DNA of 6,420 nt from Candidatus Heimdallarchaeota archaeon. Lineage in GTDB: Archaea > Asgardarchaeota > Heimdallarchaeia > JABLTI01. Below the pieces are notes generated by a model. That model did not search any database. It was not told the origin of the DNA and worked only from the letters and a program-made list of their open reading frames with translations. The stretch is from assembly GCA_030671945.1 (NCBI GenBank), contig DAOVHJ010000160.1, positions 1 through 6,420 on the forward strand, read 5' to 3'. Of this stretch, positions 1 to 5,327 are shown in pieces (the stretch's first letter is position 1; every line of letters starts with the position of its first letter). The position numbers and the translations under genes are program-made.

Positions 1-248
1 AAGTAGCTTTTTGTATTAATTATTCCTTTTCTGATATATGTACATTTATTGGTGGATTTATTTTTGTTTATGATTTTTTTTATCATCAATCGTTTTTGTT
101 TTTATTAGCAAAGACTGGTAATTTAAAAAAAGTACGAAATGAATTTAATTTTATGACATCTGATTATAATGAAACTTGTAAAATAAAGTATAAATCTCTT
201 TTATATTCCAAGCATGAAAAAATGATAAGAAATACAAATAATGTTTAG
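1..248 (+). CDS. C-terminal end of an unrecognised protein, 5' truncated by the window edge
   Basis: A frame starting at base 3 stays open for 81 codons and stops at TAG 246-248. In DNA this AT-rich, such an open run is unlikely by chance. No start codon is needed inside the window, so the gene probably begins upstream. The first half of the readable peptide is hydrophobic and aromatic (about residues 9-37, including FIGGFIFVYDFF) and could be a membrane segment. The second half is polar and rich in Lys and Asn. I recognise no family. The stop falls at the left edge of the DM13-like repeat (242-386), so that repeat begins right at the end of this gene. It could also be a decaying frame; only the sequence to the left can decide. 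Confidence 0.42.
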   Translation, partial: VAFCINYSFSDICTFIGGFIFVYDFFYHQSFLFLLAKTGNLKKVRNEFNFMTSDYNETCKIKYKSLLYSKHEKMIRNTNNV

Positions 249-386
249 TTTTTCAACAATTTTTCCTTACAATTTCATACGTTTAATTTAGTATTCTATC
301 TTTCTATTGTTTATAAATGAAGAGAAAAGTTATCATAACTATTATTACAAGAACTAGTACTGTTTTAGACTAGCATTCCTGAGTGA
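242..386 (+). repeat. Left copy of a direct repeat (DM13 promoter and 5' coding region)
   Basis: Aligned by eye against 1526-1685. Bases 242-337 match 1526-1621 without a gap (72 of 96 identical). After one more codon comes a 15-base deletion relative to 1625-1639, and the match resumes from 341 to 386 against 1640-1685. The total is about 107 identities in 145 aligned columns. The best block is 305-337, with 30 of 33 identical. The repeat carries the equivalent of the DM13 TATA region, its ATG and its signal/membrane segment. It ends about 20 bases before the stop of the methyltransferase gene. Confidence 0.7.
317..386 (+). pseudogene. Decayed 5' remnant of a DM13-domain gene
   Basis: ATG 317-319 opens the peptide MKRKVIITIITRTSTVLD, which stops at TAG 371-373. 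It lines up with the start of the intact DM13 protein at 1601 (MKRKIIII...). Relative to that gene it lacks five codons (1625-1639). Three glycine codons (GGA, GGT, GGC) have become AGA, AGT and GAC. Leu23-equivalent TTA is now TAG, and the Trp27 codon TGG is now TGA at 380-382. After about 386 the similarity is lost and no DM13 core follows. I read it as the dead 5' end of a former second copy. A short functional leader peptide is possible but less likely, given the two stops in the aligned frame. Confidence 0.62.
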
Positions 387-405
387 GCTCAATATAATGA
401 AATAG

Positions 406-1377
406 TTATTTTAATGCTTCAACTACACAAGCAAAATACCCAAGACTTCCCTTTGGTTTACCCATGATTCTAATTCGGTTTACAATAAAACCACTTCTTT
501 TCAGCAGTTTTATGCTCTCTTCTTCAGGATTTTTAGACATATCTATACCAAATTTGAATTTTTCCCCAGTTTTATCCAATAGTTTTCCCATCATTTTCCA
601 ACTAAAGATTTTTGGATTCACAAAACTTTGGGAATAGATATCGAAAGCTAACACGCTACCTTCACCTGAGATTTCAGATATAGCATTAATCGTCTGTTTG
701 ACAACTTCTTCTGAAAGATATAGTGTAACTCCTTCCCAGAGAAACAATGTTCGTTTTCCTTTTTGAAAACCAGCTAAGATAAGTTTGTCAACCCAGGATT
801 CATTATTAAAATCAACTGGAACGAAGTTAATAAAGTTGGTTTCTAATCCTGCTTCTTTTAAGGCACTTATTTTGTGAGTCTGAGTACCTTCCAAATCGAT
901 TTCAAATACTATTATTTTCCCATTCTGAAAGAACTTATAGGCTCTTGTATCATAACCCGCTCCCATGATAACAAATTGATCCAATTCATTTTTATGATTC
1001 TCGATAGTTCGATCGAAAAATTCTATCCTTACATTCTGCATTTTAATAAGAGTTTCTTTGCCAGGTTCAATAAATTGAAAGAGTTTTGGAATATATCCCG
1101 TTAGTTTCATTCCTACAATCATCGAAAATACTGAGAATTTTATATCAAATATTGATATGATCGATAATTTTTCTATCAGTTTTTCACAAGCTTCATCAGT
1201 TCGTTCACCAGAGTAGTGAAGAAGCCAACGATAAGAAAGAGGATCGGCTGCAGTTCCAGAAATACCAGATTTTTTAGCTTTATAGAGAACTATTAGATAT
1301 GTGTAAATAGTCCCAATAATTGTTATGGGGAACAACAATATTTGAATTATAATATAAAAGAAAAATCTCAAACTCAT
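406..1377 (-). CDS. Class I SAM-dependent methyltransferase, LCM/TIGR00027 family
   Basis: This 323-residue protein should transfer a methyl group from S-adenosylmethionine to an unknown substrate, probably at an oxygen. Family marks are clear. There is a glycine-rich SAM loop GAGYDTRA at residues 139-146, an acidic strand end FEID at 158-161, and PVDF at 187-190. The LFLWEGVTLYLSEE block at 211-224 is diagnostic of the leucine carboxyl methyltransferase-like group (PF04072, TIGR00027). Residues 4-33 are strongly hydrophobic, suggesting a membrane anchor. The next stretch (SGTAADPLSYRWLLHYSGERTDEA) resembles the conserved N-terminal region of membrane-anchored bacterial and archaeal members, so the start at ATG 1375-1377 is plausible. 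I see no strong ribosome binding site in front of it. The gene is transcribed away from the DM13 gene and is bracketed by the two DM13-derived repeats. The family is frequent in actinobacteria, so horizontal transfer is possible but not shown by this sequence. Confidence 0.88.
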   Translation of the reverse strand: MSLRFFFYIIIQILLFPITIIGTIYTYLIVLYKAKKSGISGTAADPLSYRWLLHYSGERTDEACEKLIEKLSIISIFDIKFSVFSMIVGMKLTGYIPKLFQFIEPGKETLIKMQNVRIEFFDRTIENHKNELDQFVIMGAGYDTRAYKFFQNGKIIVFEIDLEGTQTHKISALKEAGLETNFINFVPVDFNNESWVDKLILAGFQKGKRTLFLWEGVTLYLSEEVVKQTINAISEISGEGSVLAFDIYSQSFVNPKIFSWKMMGKLLDKTGEKFKFGIDMSKNPEEESIKLLKRSGFIVNRIRIMGKPKGSLGYFACVVEALK

Positions 1378-1525
1378 AGATTACACTATGTGATAATCCG
1401 TTCCCAAAAATTTAAGGATTTCGAGTTTTTGTTTCTAAAATAAGTATAATCGCTAATTCCTTATTTCATTTAATAAAGGATTTAAAATTAGTAAACTAAA
1501 TCACAATCAGAGGTTTGACGGACTT

Positions 1526-1685
1526 TATTTAGTTTAATAACACTTTTTTCTCATAATTTTAATCGTTTTATTTAATACTCACAATCATTATTGTTTATTT
1601 ATGAAGAGAAAAATTATCATAATTGCTCTTTCAGTTATCATTCTTGCAGGAACTGGTACTGGGTTAGGCTTATATTTCTGGTTGA
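1526..1685 (+). repeat. Right copy of the direct repeat (intact DM13 5' end)
   Basis: This is the partner of 242-386, in the same orientation. It covers 75 bases of upstream DNA, the promoter region and the first 28 codons of the DM13 gene. Upstream of about 1526 the two loci no longer resemble each other (201-240 against 1485-1524 is at chance level). Confidence 0.7.
1567..1574 (+). promoter_or_regulatory. Putative TATA box of the DM13 gene, likely leaderless
   Basis: The sequence TTTATTTA is centred about 30 bases before the ATG at 1601. With the usual archaeal spacing of about 25-27 bases, transcription would start within a few bases of the ATG. The 25 bases before the ATG hold no Shine-Dalgarno-like motif, which fits a leaderless mRNA. 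The left repeat retains a similar TTAATTTA at 283-290. Confidence 0.45.
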
Positions 1686-2062
1686 ATCCACTTGGTGGGG
1701 TGAACGAACAACTAGAACCGGGAACTGTTCTCTCTGATGGAAATTTTGTAGCAATTGATACTTCACATTGGGGTACAGGAAAAGTCCAAATTGTGCAATT
1801 AGTGAATGGTAGTTTACAACTTCAATTTGATAGAGTTGAGATTGCAAATGGACCTGATTTGTATGTCTATCTTTCAAATAAAACCTCATTTATTGGCATA
1901 GCTGATAGTCCTGGTCCTTATGTCGATTTAGGACAGTTACCATACAATGAAGGAAGATTTAGTATGAGTATTTCAGGAAGTACAAACCTCGCAGAAGTTA
2001 ACTCAGTCCTCATTTGGTGCTTAGCATTTACAGTCGTATTTACCTATGCTTCACTAAGTTAA
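1601..2062 (+). CDS. Membrane-anchored DM13-domain protein
   Basis: This 153-residue protein has a Lys/Arg-flanked hydrophobic segment at residues 5-27, an uncleaved anchor or signal peptide, followed by one extracellular domain at about 40-152. The domain matches DM13 (PF10517). It has GTGKVQIVQLVNGSLQLQF at 58-76, NGPDLYVYLS at 83-92, YVDLGQL at 107-113 and the hallmark SVLIWC at 135-140, followed by F147 and A150. C140 is the only cysteine and is the near-invariant residue of the family. DM13 domains have been proposed to act in redox or electron transfer at the cell surface, but the biochemistry is not established. The length is that of a minimal single-domain member. The ATG at 1601 is supported by the basic start followed directly by the membrane segment and by the TATA spacing. 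The gene converges with hdrB and shares the intervening terminator region. A decayed copy of its 5' end lies at 317-386. Confidence 0.83.
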   Translation: MKRKIIIIALSVIILAGTGTGLGLYFWLNPLGGVNEQLEPGTVLSDGNFVAIDTSHWGTGKVQIVQLVNGSLQLQFDRVEIANGPDLYVYLSNKTSFIGIADSPGPYVDLGQLPYNEGRFSMSISGSTNLAEVNSVLIWCLAFTVVFTYASLS

Positions 2063-2118
2063 TTCAAGAAATAAAAGAAAGAGATCTAACACAATAGGTA
2101 ATGAGTAGATAAAAGAAT

Positions 2119-2160
2119 GTGAAGAAATGAATCTTCACTTTTTATTTATTTTATTTATTT
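2119..2160 (+). terminator. Hairpin plus T-tract terminator after the DM13 gene
   Basis: GTGAAGA (2119-2125) and TCTTCAC (2132-2138) form a perfect 7-bp stem with a 6-base loop. A run of T with scattered A (2139-2160) follows directly. This is the layout of an intrinsic terminator for plus-strand transcription and sits 56 bases after the DM13 stop. On the minus strand the same hairpin follows the hdrB stop (2155-2157), but with only a short T-run after it (complement of 2111-2114). It may therefore serve both converging genes, less strongly for hdrB. Confidence 0.6.
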
Positions 2161-3021
2161 ATTGACTAATTCTTCCCAACCAGTGAGATTGAATTGTAAT
2201 CCAAGTTTTTCTTCGTCCATGCCTAAAGCTAAACCAATGTACTGAGAAAGATACATAGCAGGGAGTTTCACGTCCTTTCCTAAAACTTTTCCAGCAACAT
2301 CTTGGGAAGCTCCAAGTTGTTTGTGGCAGAAGGGACAAATATTTGCTATACTATTGTAGCCTCTTAGCTTCATGATTTCGACTTTTTCTCCTGAAACTTT
2401 GAGCGCTTTTTCTGCATCAACACCAATAGTTGTCGCAGAACAGCAGTCAAGAAGTTCAGGATAGACAGGTGATTTTGCACCAAGAATTTCTAAAATCTCT
2501 TGGATATGTGTTGGTTGTTCATGATTATCGGGACGCTTAATGGTTTTAGGTCTAATAGCATGGCAACCATAATGAGCAGCAGTAACAAATCCCGTAAGCT
2601 TCTTTTTGACACTCTTCTCAATCGTCTCGAGACCTATATCTTCATAGAGAATCTCAAGAATATTTCTAACGGGAAGAGAACCATCATAATGTAAGCCTTC
2701 TTTTGCTAAAGCTTCATTGATTAATTCAACAACATCCGGGTGATGCTCTAATTCATGAGATAGTTCGCTGAGGGAAAGATCGCAACCATTACAAATTGTG
2801 GCGATTGCTTCATAACCTTGTTTCTTTGCTAAGGCATGAACTCTGGCAGCTAGGAAAGCCCACATAGAATGCTTTGTAGTCTTTATAGGTGTTCCACAAC
2901 AGCTTTGATCTTCAATGTCTTGAAAATCGATTCCATAATGTGTCAAAATTACTCGAGAGCTTATCTCATTTTCGTAACTATCTGCTTGAGAGGTACAACC
3001 TGTGAAGAACCCGTATTTCAT
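2155..3021 (-). CDS. hdrB: Heterodisulfide reductase subunit B-like protein (HdrB)
   Basis: This 288-residue cytoplasmic protein matches the usual HdrB length. It carries the duplicated CCG cysteine pattern that in HdrB holds two noncubane [4Fe-4S] clusters. Set one is C9, C41-C42 (CCGTP), C77 and C80 (CNGC). Set two is C153 (YGCHAIRP), C193-C194, C229 and C232 (CPFC). All ten cysteines are present. In methanogens this subunit reduces the CoM-S-S-CoB disulfide; in a non-methanogen the disulfide substrate is unknown. One oddity is that the second motif reads CCSATT, with serine where the name-giving glycine of CCG would be. The ATG at 3019-3021 overlaps the hdrC stop as ATGA and has GGAGG seven bases before it. 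It is the last gene of the mvhD-hdrC-hdrB operon, and its TAA stop lies inside a TTTA-rich tract. Confidence 0.92.
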   Translation of the reverse strand: MKYGFFTGCTSQADSYENEISSRVILTHYGIDFQDIEDQSCCGTPIKTTKHSMWAFLAARVHALAKKQGYEAIATICNGCDLSLSELSHELEHHPDVVELINEALAKEGLHYDGSLPVRNILEILYEDIGLETIEKSVKKKLTGFVTAAHYGCHAIRPKTIKRPDNHEQPTHIQEILEILGAKSPVYPELLDCCSATTIGVDAEKALKVSGEKVEIMKLRGYNSIANICPFCHKQLGASQDVAGKVLGKDVKLPAMYLSQYIGLALGMDEEKLGLQFNLTGWEELVNK

Positions 3022-3557
3022 ATTTCTTCCTCCGCTTTCTTTATTTCAAGCACCTGGTCAGCTCCTACTATTTTCAGAGCTTCTTGGAATTTTACAGGAT
3101 CTTTTATCCCTCTTGCTGGTAATTCTAAATCATCTCGAGTAAGGAAATCGAAATCAGTTGTTTGTGCTTCTCGAGGTTGAATGATCGCTCCATTTGCTTT
3201 TACTGCTCGAATCATTTCTGTGAATGCTTTTGGTGGAGCTATCCCACGATTAACAGAAATATTAGTGAGAGAACTGATAGTTTGTACTGGAGATGTTTTC
3301 ATTGGGCATCTTGTTTGGCAAGTTAAACAATTCATACAATACCACAGAATGCCTGACTCTATTAGATCTTCAACAAAACCCATATGAGCTGCAACTTGAA
3401 TTTTATGAGGAGCAAATCCTTCAAAAATCTTGTTTGCTGGACACCCATTTGTACATTTTATACAGGTGTAGCAGTCCTCTGGTTTTGCTTCATCTGAAAT
3501 AGCTTTTATTTTATTAGCTAACTCTTTATCTCGTGAGCTGTATTCGATTGTATCCAA
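3018..3557 (-). CDS. hdrC: Heterodisulfide reductase subunit C-like protein (HdrC)
   Basis: This 179-residue iron-sulfur protein relays electrons to HdrB, in the known complexes from HdrA. Two classical [4Fe-4S] motifs are visible. The first is C29, C32, C35, C39-P (CYTCIKCTNGCP) and the second is C74, C77, C80, C84-P (CMNCLTCQTRCP). The start is TTG at 3555-3557. A strong GGAGG lies seven bases upstream, and the first ATG in frame would be residue 59, after the first cluster motif, so TTG is very likely the true start. The gene begins 14 bases after the mvhD stop and its TGA overlaps the hdrB ATG, so the three genes should be co-transcribed and translationally coupled. The C-terminal third has no cysteine and is ordinary for the family. 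Confidence 0.92.
   Translation of the reverse strand: MDTIEYSSRDKELANKIKAISDEAKPEDCYTCIKCTNGCPANKIFEGFAPHKIQVAAHMGFVEDLIESGILWYCMNCLTCQTRCPMKTSPVQTISSLTNISVNRGIAPPKAFTEMIRAVKANGAIIQPREAQTTDFDFLTRDDLELPARGIKDPVKFQEALKIVGADQVLEIKKAEEEI
3029..3033 (-). promoter_or_regulatory. Ribosome binding site of hdrB
   Basis: GGAGG on the minus strand is separated by seven bases from the hdrB ATG. It lies inside the last codons of hdrC, as expected for coupled genes with an ATGA overlap. Confidence 0.75.
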
Positions 3558-3564
3558 GATTCTT

Positions 3565-3569
3565 CCTCC
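3565..3569 (-). promoter_or_regulatory. Ribosome binding site that fixes the TTG start of hdrC
   Basis: GGAGG on the minus strand lies in the 14-base gap between mvhD and hdrC, seven bases before TTG 3557-3555. The sequence GGAGGAAG is repeated before hdrB at the same spacing, which supports TTG as the hdrC start codon. Confidence 0.75.
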
Positions 3570-3571
3570 AA

Positions 3572-4018
<447 letters not shown>

Positions 4019-4066
4019 TTAATTATCACCAATATTTAAGGTGCAAGTAATGATAATTCTCTTCAT
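4019..4066 (-). other. 15-codon upstream frame abutting mvhD (possible leader peptide)
   Basis: ATG 4064-4066 opens MKRIIITCTLNIGDN and stops at TAA 4019-4021. The next base is the A of the mvhD ATG, in the same frame (TAA then ATG). The mvhD ribosome binding site lies inside this short frame. If transcription starts about 26 bases after the TATA-like element at 4097-4105, this ATG would be close to the 5' end of the message and could be translated leaderless. Its first bases resemble the DM13 start (ATGAAGAGA, then ATTATCAT after a 3-base gap). It may equally be a chance frame in AT-rich leader DNA. Confidence 0.25.
4025..4030 (-). promoter_or_regulatory. Ribosome binding site of mvhD
   Basis: GGTGAT on the minus strand matches the archaeal 16S rRNA tail complement (GGTGATC) and lies six bases before the mvhD ATG at 4018. 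Confidence 0.65.
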
Positions 4067-4096
4067 GCAATAATTGACTCATTTTCTATCGTTTTG

Positions 4097-4105
4097 TTTT
4101 TATAA
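4097..4105 (-). promoter_or_regulatory. Putative TATA box for the mvhD-hdrC-hdrB operon
   Basis: The minus strand reads TTATAAAAA, preceded by an A-rich AGAAAA that could serve as a BRE. Transcription would start near 4075, giving a leader of about 55-60 bases that contains the mvhD ribosome binding site. This is judged by motif and spacing only; other AT-rich sites nearby are possible. Confidence 0.4.
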
Positions 4106-4176
4106 TTTTCTATGCCAATGATGATGATATTTTTGAGACGATTTACTTAGATAATTATTTCAACAAAATCTATACT

Positions 4177-4190
4177 TGAGTAGTTACTCA
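4177..4190. promoter_or_regulatory. 14-bp dyad in the mvhD / SDR divergent region
   Basis: TGAGTA and TACTCA form perfect 6-base arms around a central GT. The dyad lies between the putative promoters of the two divergent genes, about 70 bases from each, and has the form of a dimeric regulator's operator. It is a single copy, and no regulator gene is present in the window. Confidence 0.25.
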
Positions 4191-4246
4191 CGAATAGTTA
4201 AGAAAACGGAAGATTCTTATGTTGACTAGACTAATATTTTTCAGAC

Positions 4247-4252
4247 TTTAAA
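4247..4252 (+). promoter_or_regulatory. Putative TATA box of the SDR gene
   Basis: TTTAAA is centred about 58 bases before the ATG at 4308, giving an expected leader of roughly 30 bases. A purine-rich GAGG (4293-4296), 11 bases before the ATG, could be the ribosome binding site, though the spacing is long. A second TATA-like CTATATA at 4285-4291 is too close to the ATG to be a standard promoter. Confidence 0.3.
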
Positions 4253-4307
4253 TGCAAAACAGGAGTCTTATTACATCTATTACAACTATATAGAGGATTA
4301 GTTAGAA

Positions 4308-5318
4308 ATGAAAGTTTTAGTAACAGGAGCTTTTGGCAATGTTGGTGTTAGCACCTTAAAGGCTTTAATAGCCAAAAATAAACATGAAATTACTTGTTTT
4401 GATAGACCCAAGCTTGTTAATCGAAAAGAATCAAGGAAATTCAAGAAAGACGTTAAGATCATTTGGGGGGACTTGCGCAATTCAAAGAAAGTAGAAAAAG
4501 CAGTTCAAGGTCAAGATATTGTTCTCCATATTGGAGCGATTATCCCGCCTGCTGCTAATAGGAGTAGAAAACGAACTTTTGATATCAATTTTGGAGGAAC
4601 TAAAAATATAGTCAATGCAATTTTGAAGCAATCATCCAAACCAAGAATGGTCTATACTTCATCAGTTGCTGTGTATGGAGATGTAAGAGAACTTGGGGAG
4701 CATTGTATAGATATCAATTATCCGTTCAATCCAAGTCCCGATGATTTCTATGCAGTAACAAAAATAAAATCAGAAGAATATATTCGAGAATCTGGAATCG
4801 AATTTGTTATCTTCAGACTTAGCTATATTCCAAACGCAGAGAATATTGCTCTCACACCATTAATGTTTCGTATGCCATTAGATACACCAATTGAATTCAC
4901 CCACACTTTAGATGCTGGTTTAGCAATAGCAAATACAATTGAGAAAAATGAAATGTTTGGTAACGTGTACAACCTTGGTGGCGGGAAAGAATCTCAAATA
5001 TATTATAAAGAATTTCTTGAGAACATGTTGCCATTCATGGGAGTAGACATGTTACCGGATGAAGCTTTTAGTACAGAACCATTCCATTGTTGTTTTTATG
5101 ATACTACTGAATTAGAAAAATTACTACAATTCCAAAAACATAACATGAAAGATCTCTATCAAGAAATGGTTGATAATACAAGAGCAGCTAGAGTACTAGC
5201 TCGTATGTTCAAGCCAATTGTTCGACCGTTTCTATTAATGCTATCACCACATTATAGTAAGAATATGCGAAAAAAACGAAAACAAAAAAGATTAGAGAAA
5301 AGGAATAAATCAAAATAA
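4308..5318 (+). CDS. NAD-dependent epimerase/dehydratase (extended SDR)
   Basis: This 336-residue oxidoreductase has a Rossmann fold. The dinucleotide loop TGAFGNVG is at residues 6-13. D32 ends the second strand, which favours NAD over NADP. D55 (GDL) follows, with LHIGAI at 73-78 and the active-site region YTSSVAVYG at 116-124. The catalytic pair YAVTK has Tyr148 and Lys152. These features match PF01370-type extended SDRs, which act on nucleotide sugars, sterols or related alcohols; the substrate cannot be read from sequence. The C-terminus departs from the core: after a hydrophobic stretch (FKPIVRPFLLMLSP) the last 17 residues contain 11 Lys or Arg, so it may touch a membrane surface or a polyanion. 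The start at ATG 4308 is right because the glycine loop begins six residues in. The gene is divergent from mvhD and ends nine bases from the convergent propeller gene. Confidence 0.87.
   Translation: MKVLVTGAFGNVGVSTLKALIAKNKHEITCFDRPKLVNRKESRKFKKDVKIIWGDLRNSKKVEKAVQGQDIVLHIGAIIPPAANRSRKRTFDINFGGTKNIVNAILKQSSKPRMVYTSSVAVYGDVRELGEHCIDINYPFNPSPDDFYAVTKIKSEEYIRESGIEFVIFRLSYIPNAENIALTPLMFRMPLDTPIEFTHTLDAGLAIANTIEKNEMFGNVYNLGGGKESQIYYKEFLENMLPFMGVDMLPDEAFSTEPFHCCFYDTTELEKLLQFQKHNMKDLYQEMVDNTRAARVLARMFKPIVRPFLLMLSPHYSKNMRKKRKQKRLEKRNKSK
5270..5310 (-). terminator. T-runs likely ending the propeller-gene transcript
   Basis: Downstream of the propeller stop (5328-5330), the minus strand carries several T-runs (complement of A-runs 5270-5276, 5284-5289 and 5299-5302). 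In archaea oligo-T alone can end transcription. These T-runs are the antisense of the Lys-rich tail codons of the SDR gene. There is no hairpin. Confidence 0.3.
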
Positions 5319-5327
5319 TGGTTGAAC

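Noticed and set aside
384..391. Perfect 8-bp palindrome TGAGCTCA near the methyltransferase 3' end
   Set aside because: It is short enough to occur by chance, has no T-run for a terminator, and lies at the ragged end of the DM13 remnant.
874..1104. Plus-strand open frame opposite the methyltransferase
   Set aside because: It lies wholly antisense to a well-supported gene, shows no family motif, and has no ribosome binding site that I can see.
1458..1480. Imperfect hairpin TCCTT...AAGGA between the methyltransferase and DM13 genes
   Set aside because: Five pairs plus three beyond a bulge, all AT-rich; no matching copy elsewhere and poor placement for either promoter.
1..1690. Insertion sequence or other mobile element carrying the methyltransferase
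   Set aside because: There is no transposase, terminal inverted repeat or clean short target duplication; the flanking repeats are long, diverged and clearly derived from the DM13 gene.
1638..1889. Minus-strand open frame opposite the DM13 gene
   Set aside because: Antisense shadow; the plus strand encodes a recognisable DM13 domain.
2139..2163. TTTA-type simple repeat across the hdrB stop codon
   Set aside because: It is explained as the T-tract of the DM13 terminator and low-complexity AT DNA; too short and irregular to call a microsatellite.
2869..3502. Several plus-strand open frames opposite hdrB and hdrC
   Set aside because: All are antisense to strongly supported iron-sulfur protein genes and overlap one another.
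4298..4480. Minus-strand 60-codon frame opposite the SDR start
   Set aside because: Antisense to the glycine-loop region of the SDR gene, with no independent support.
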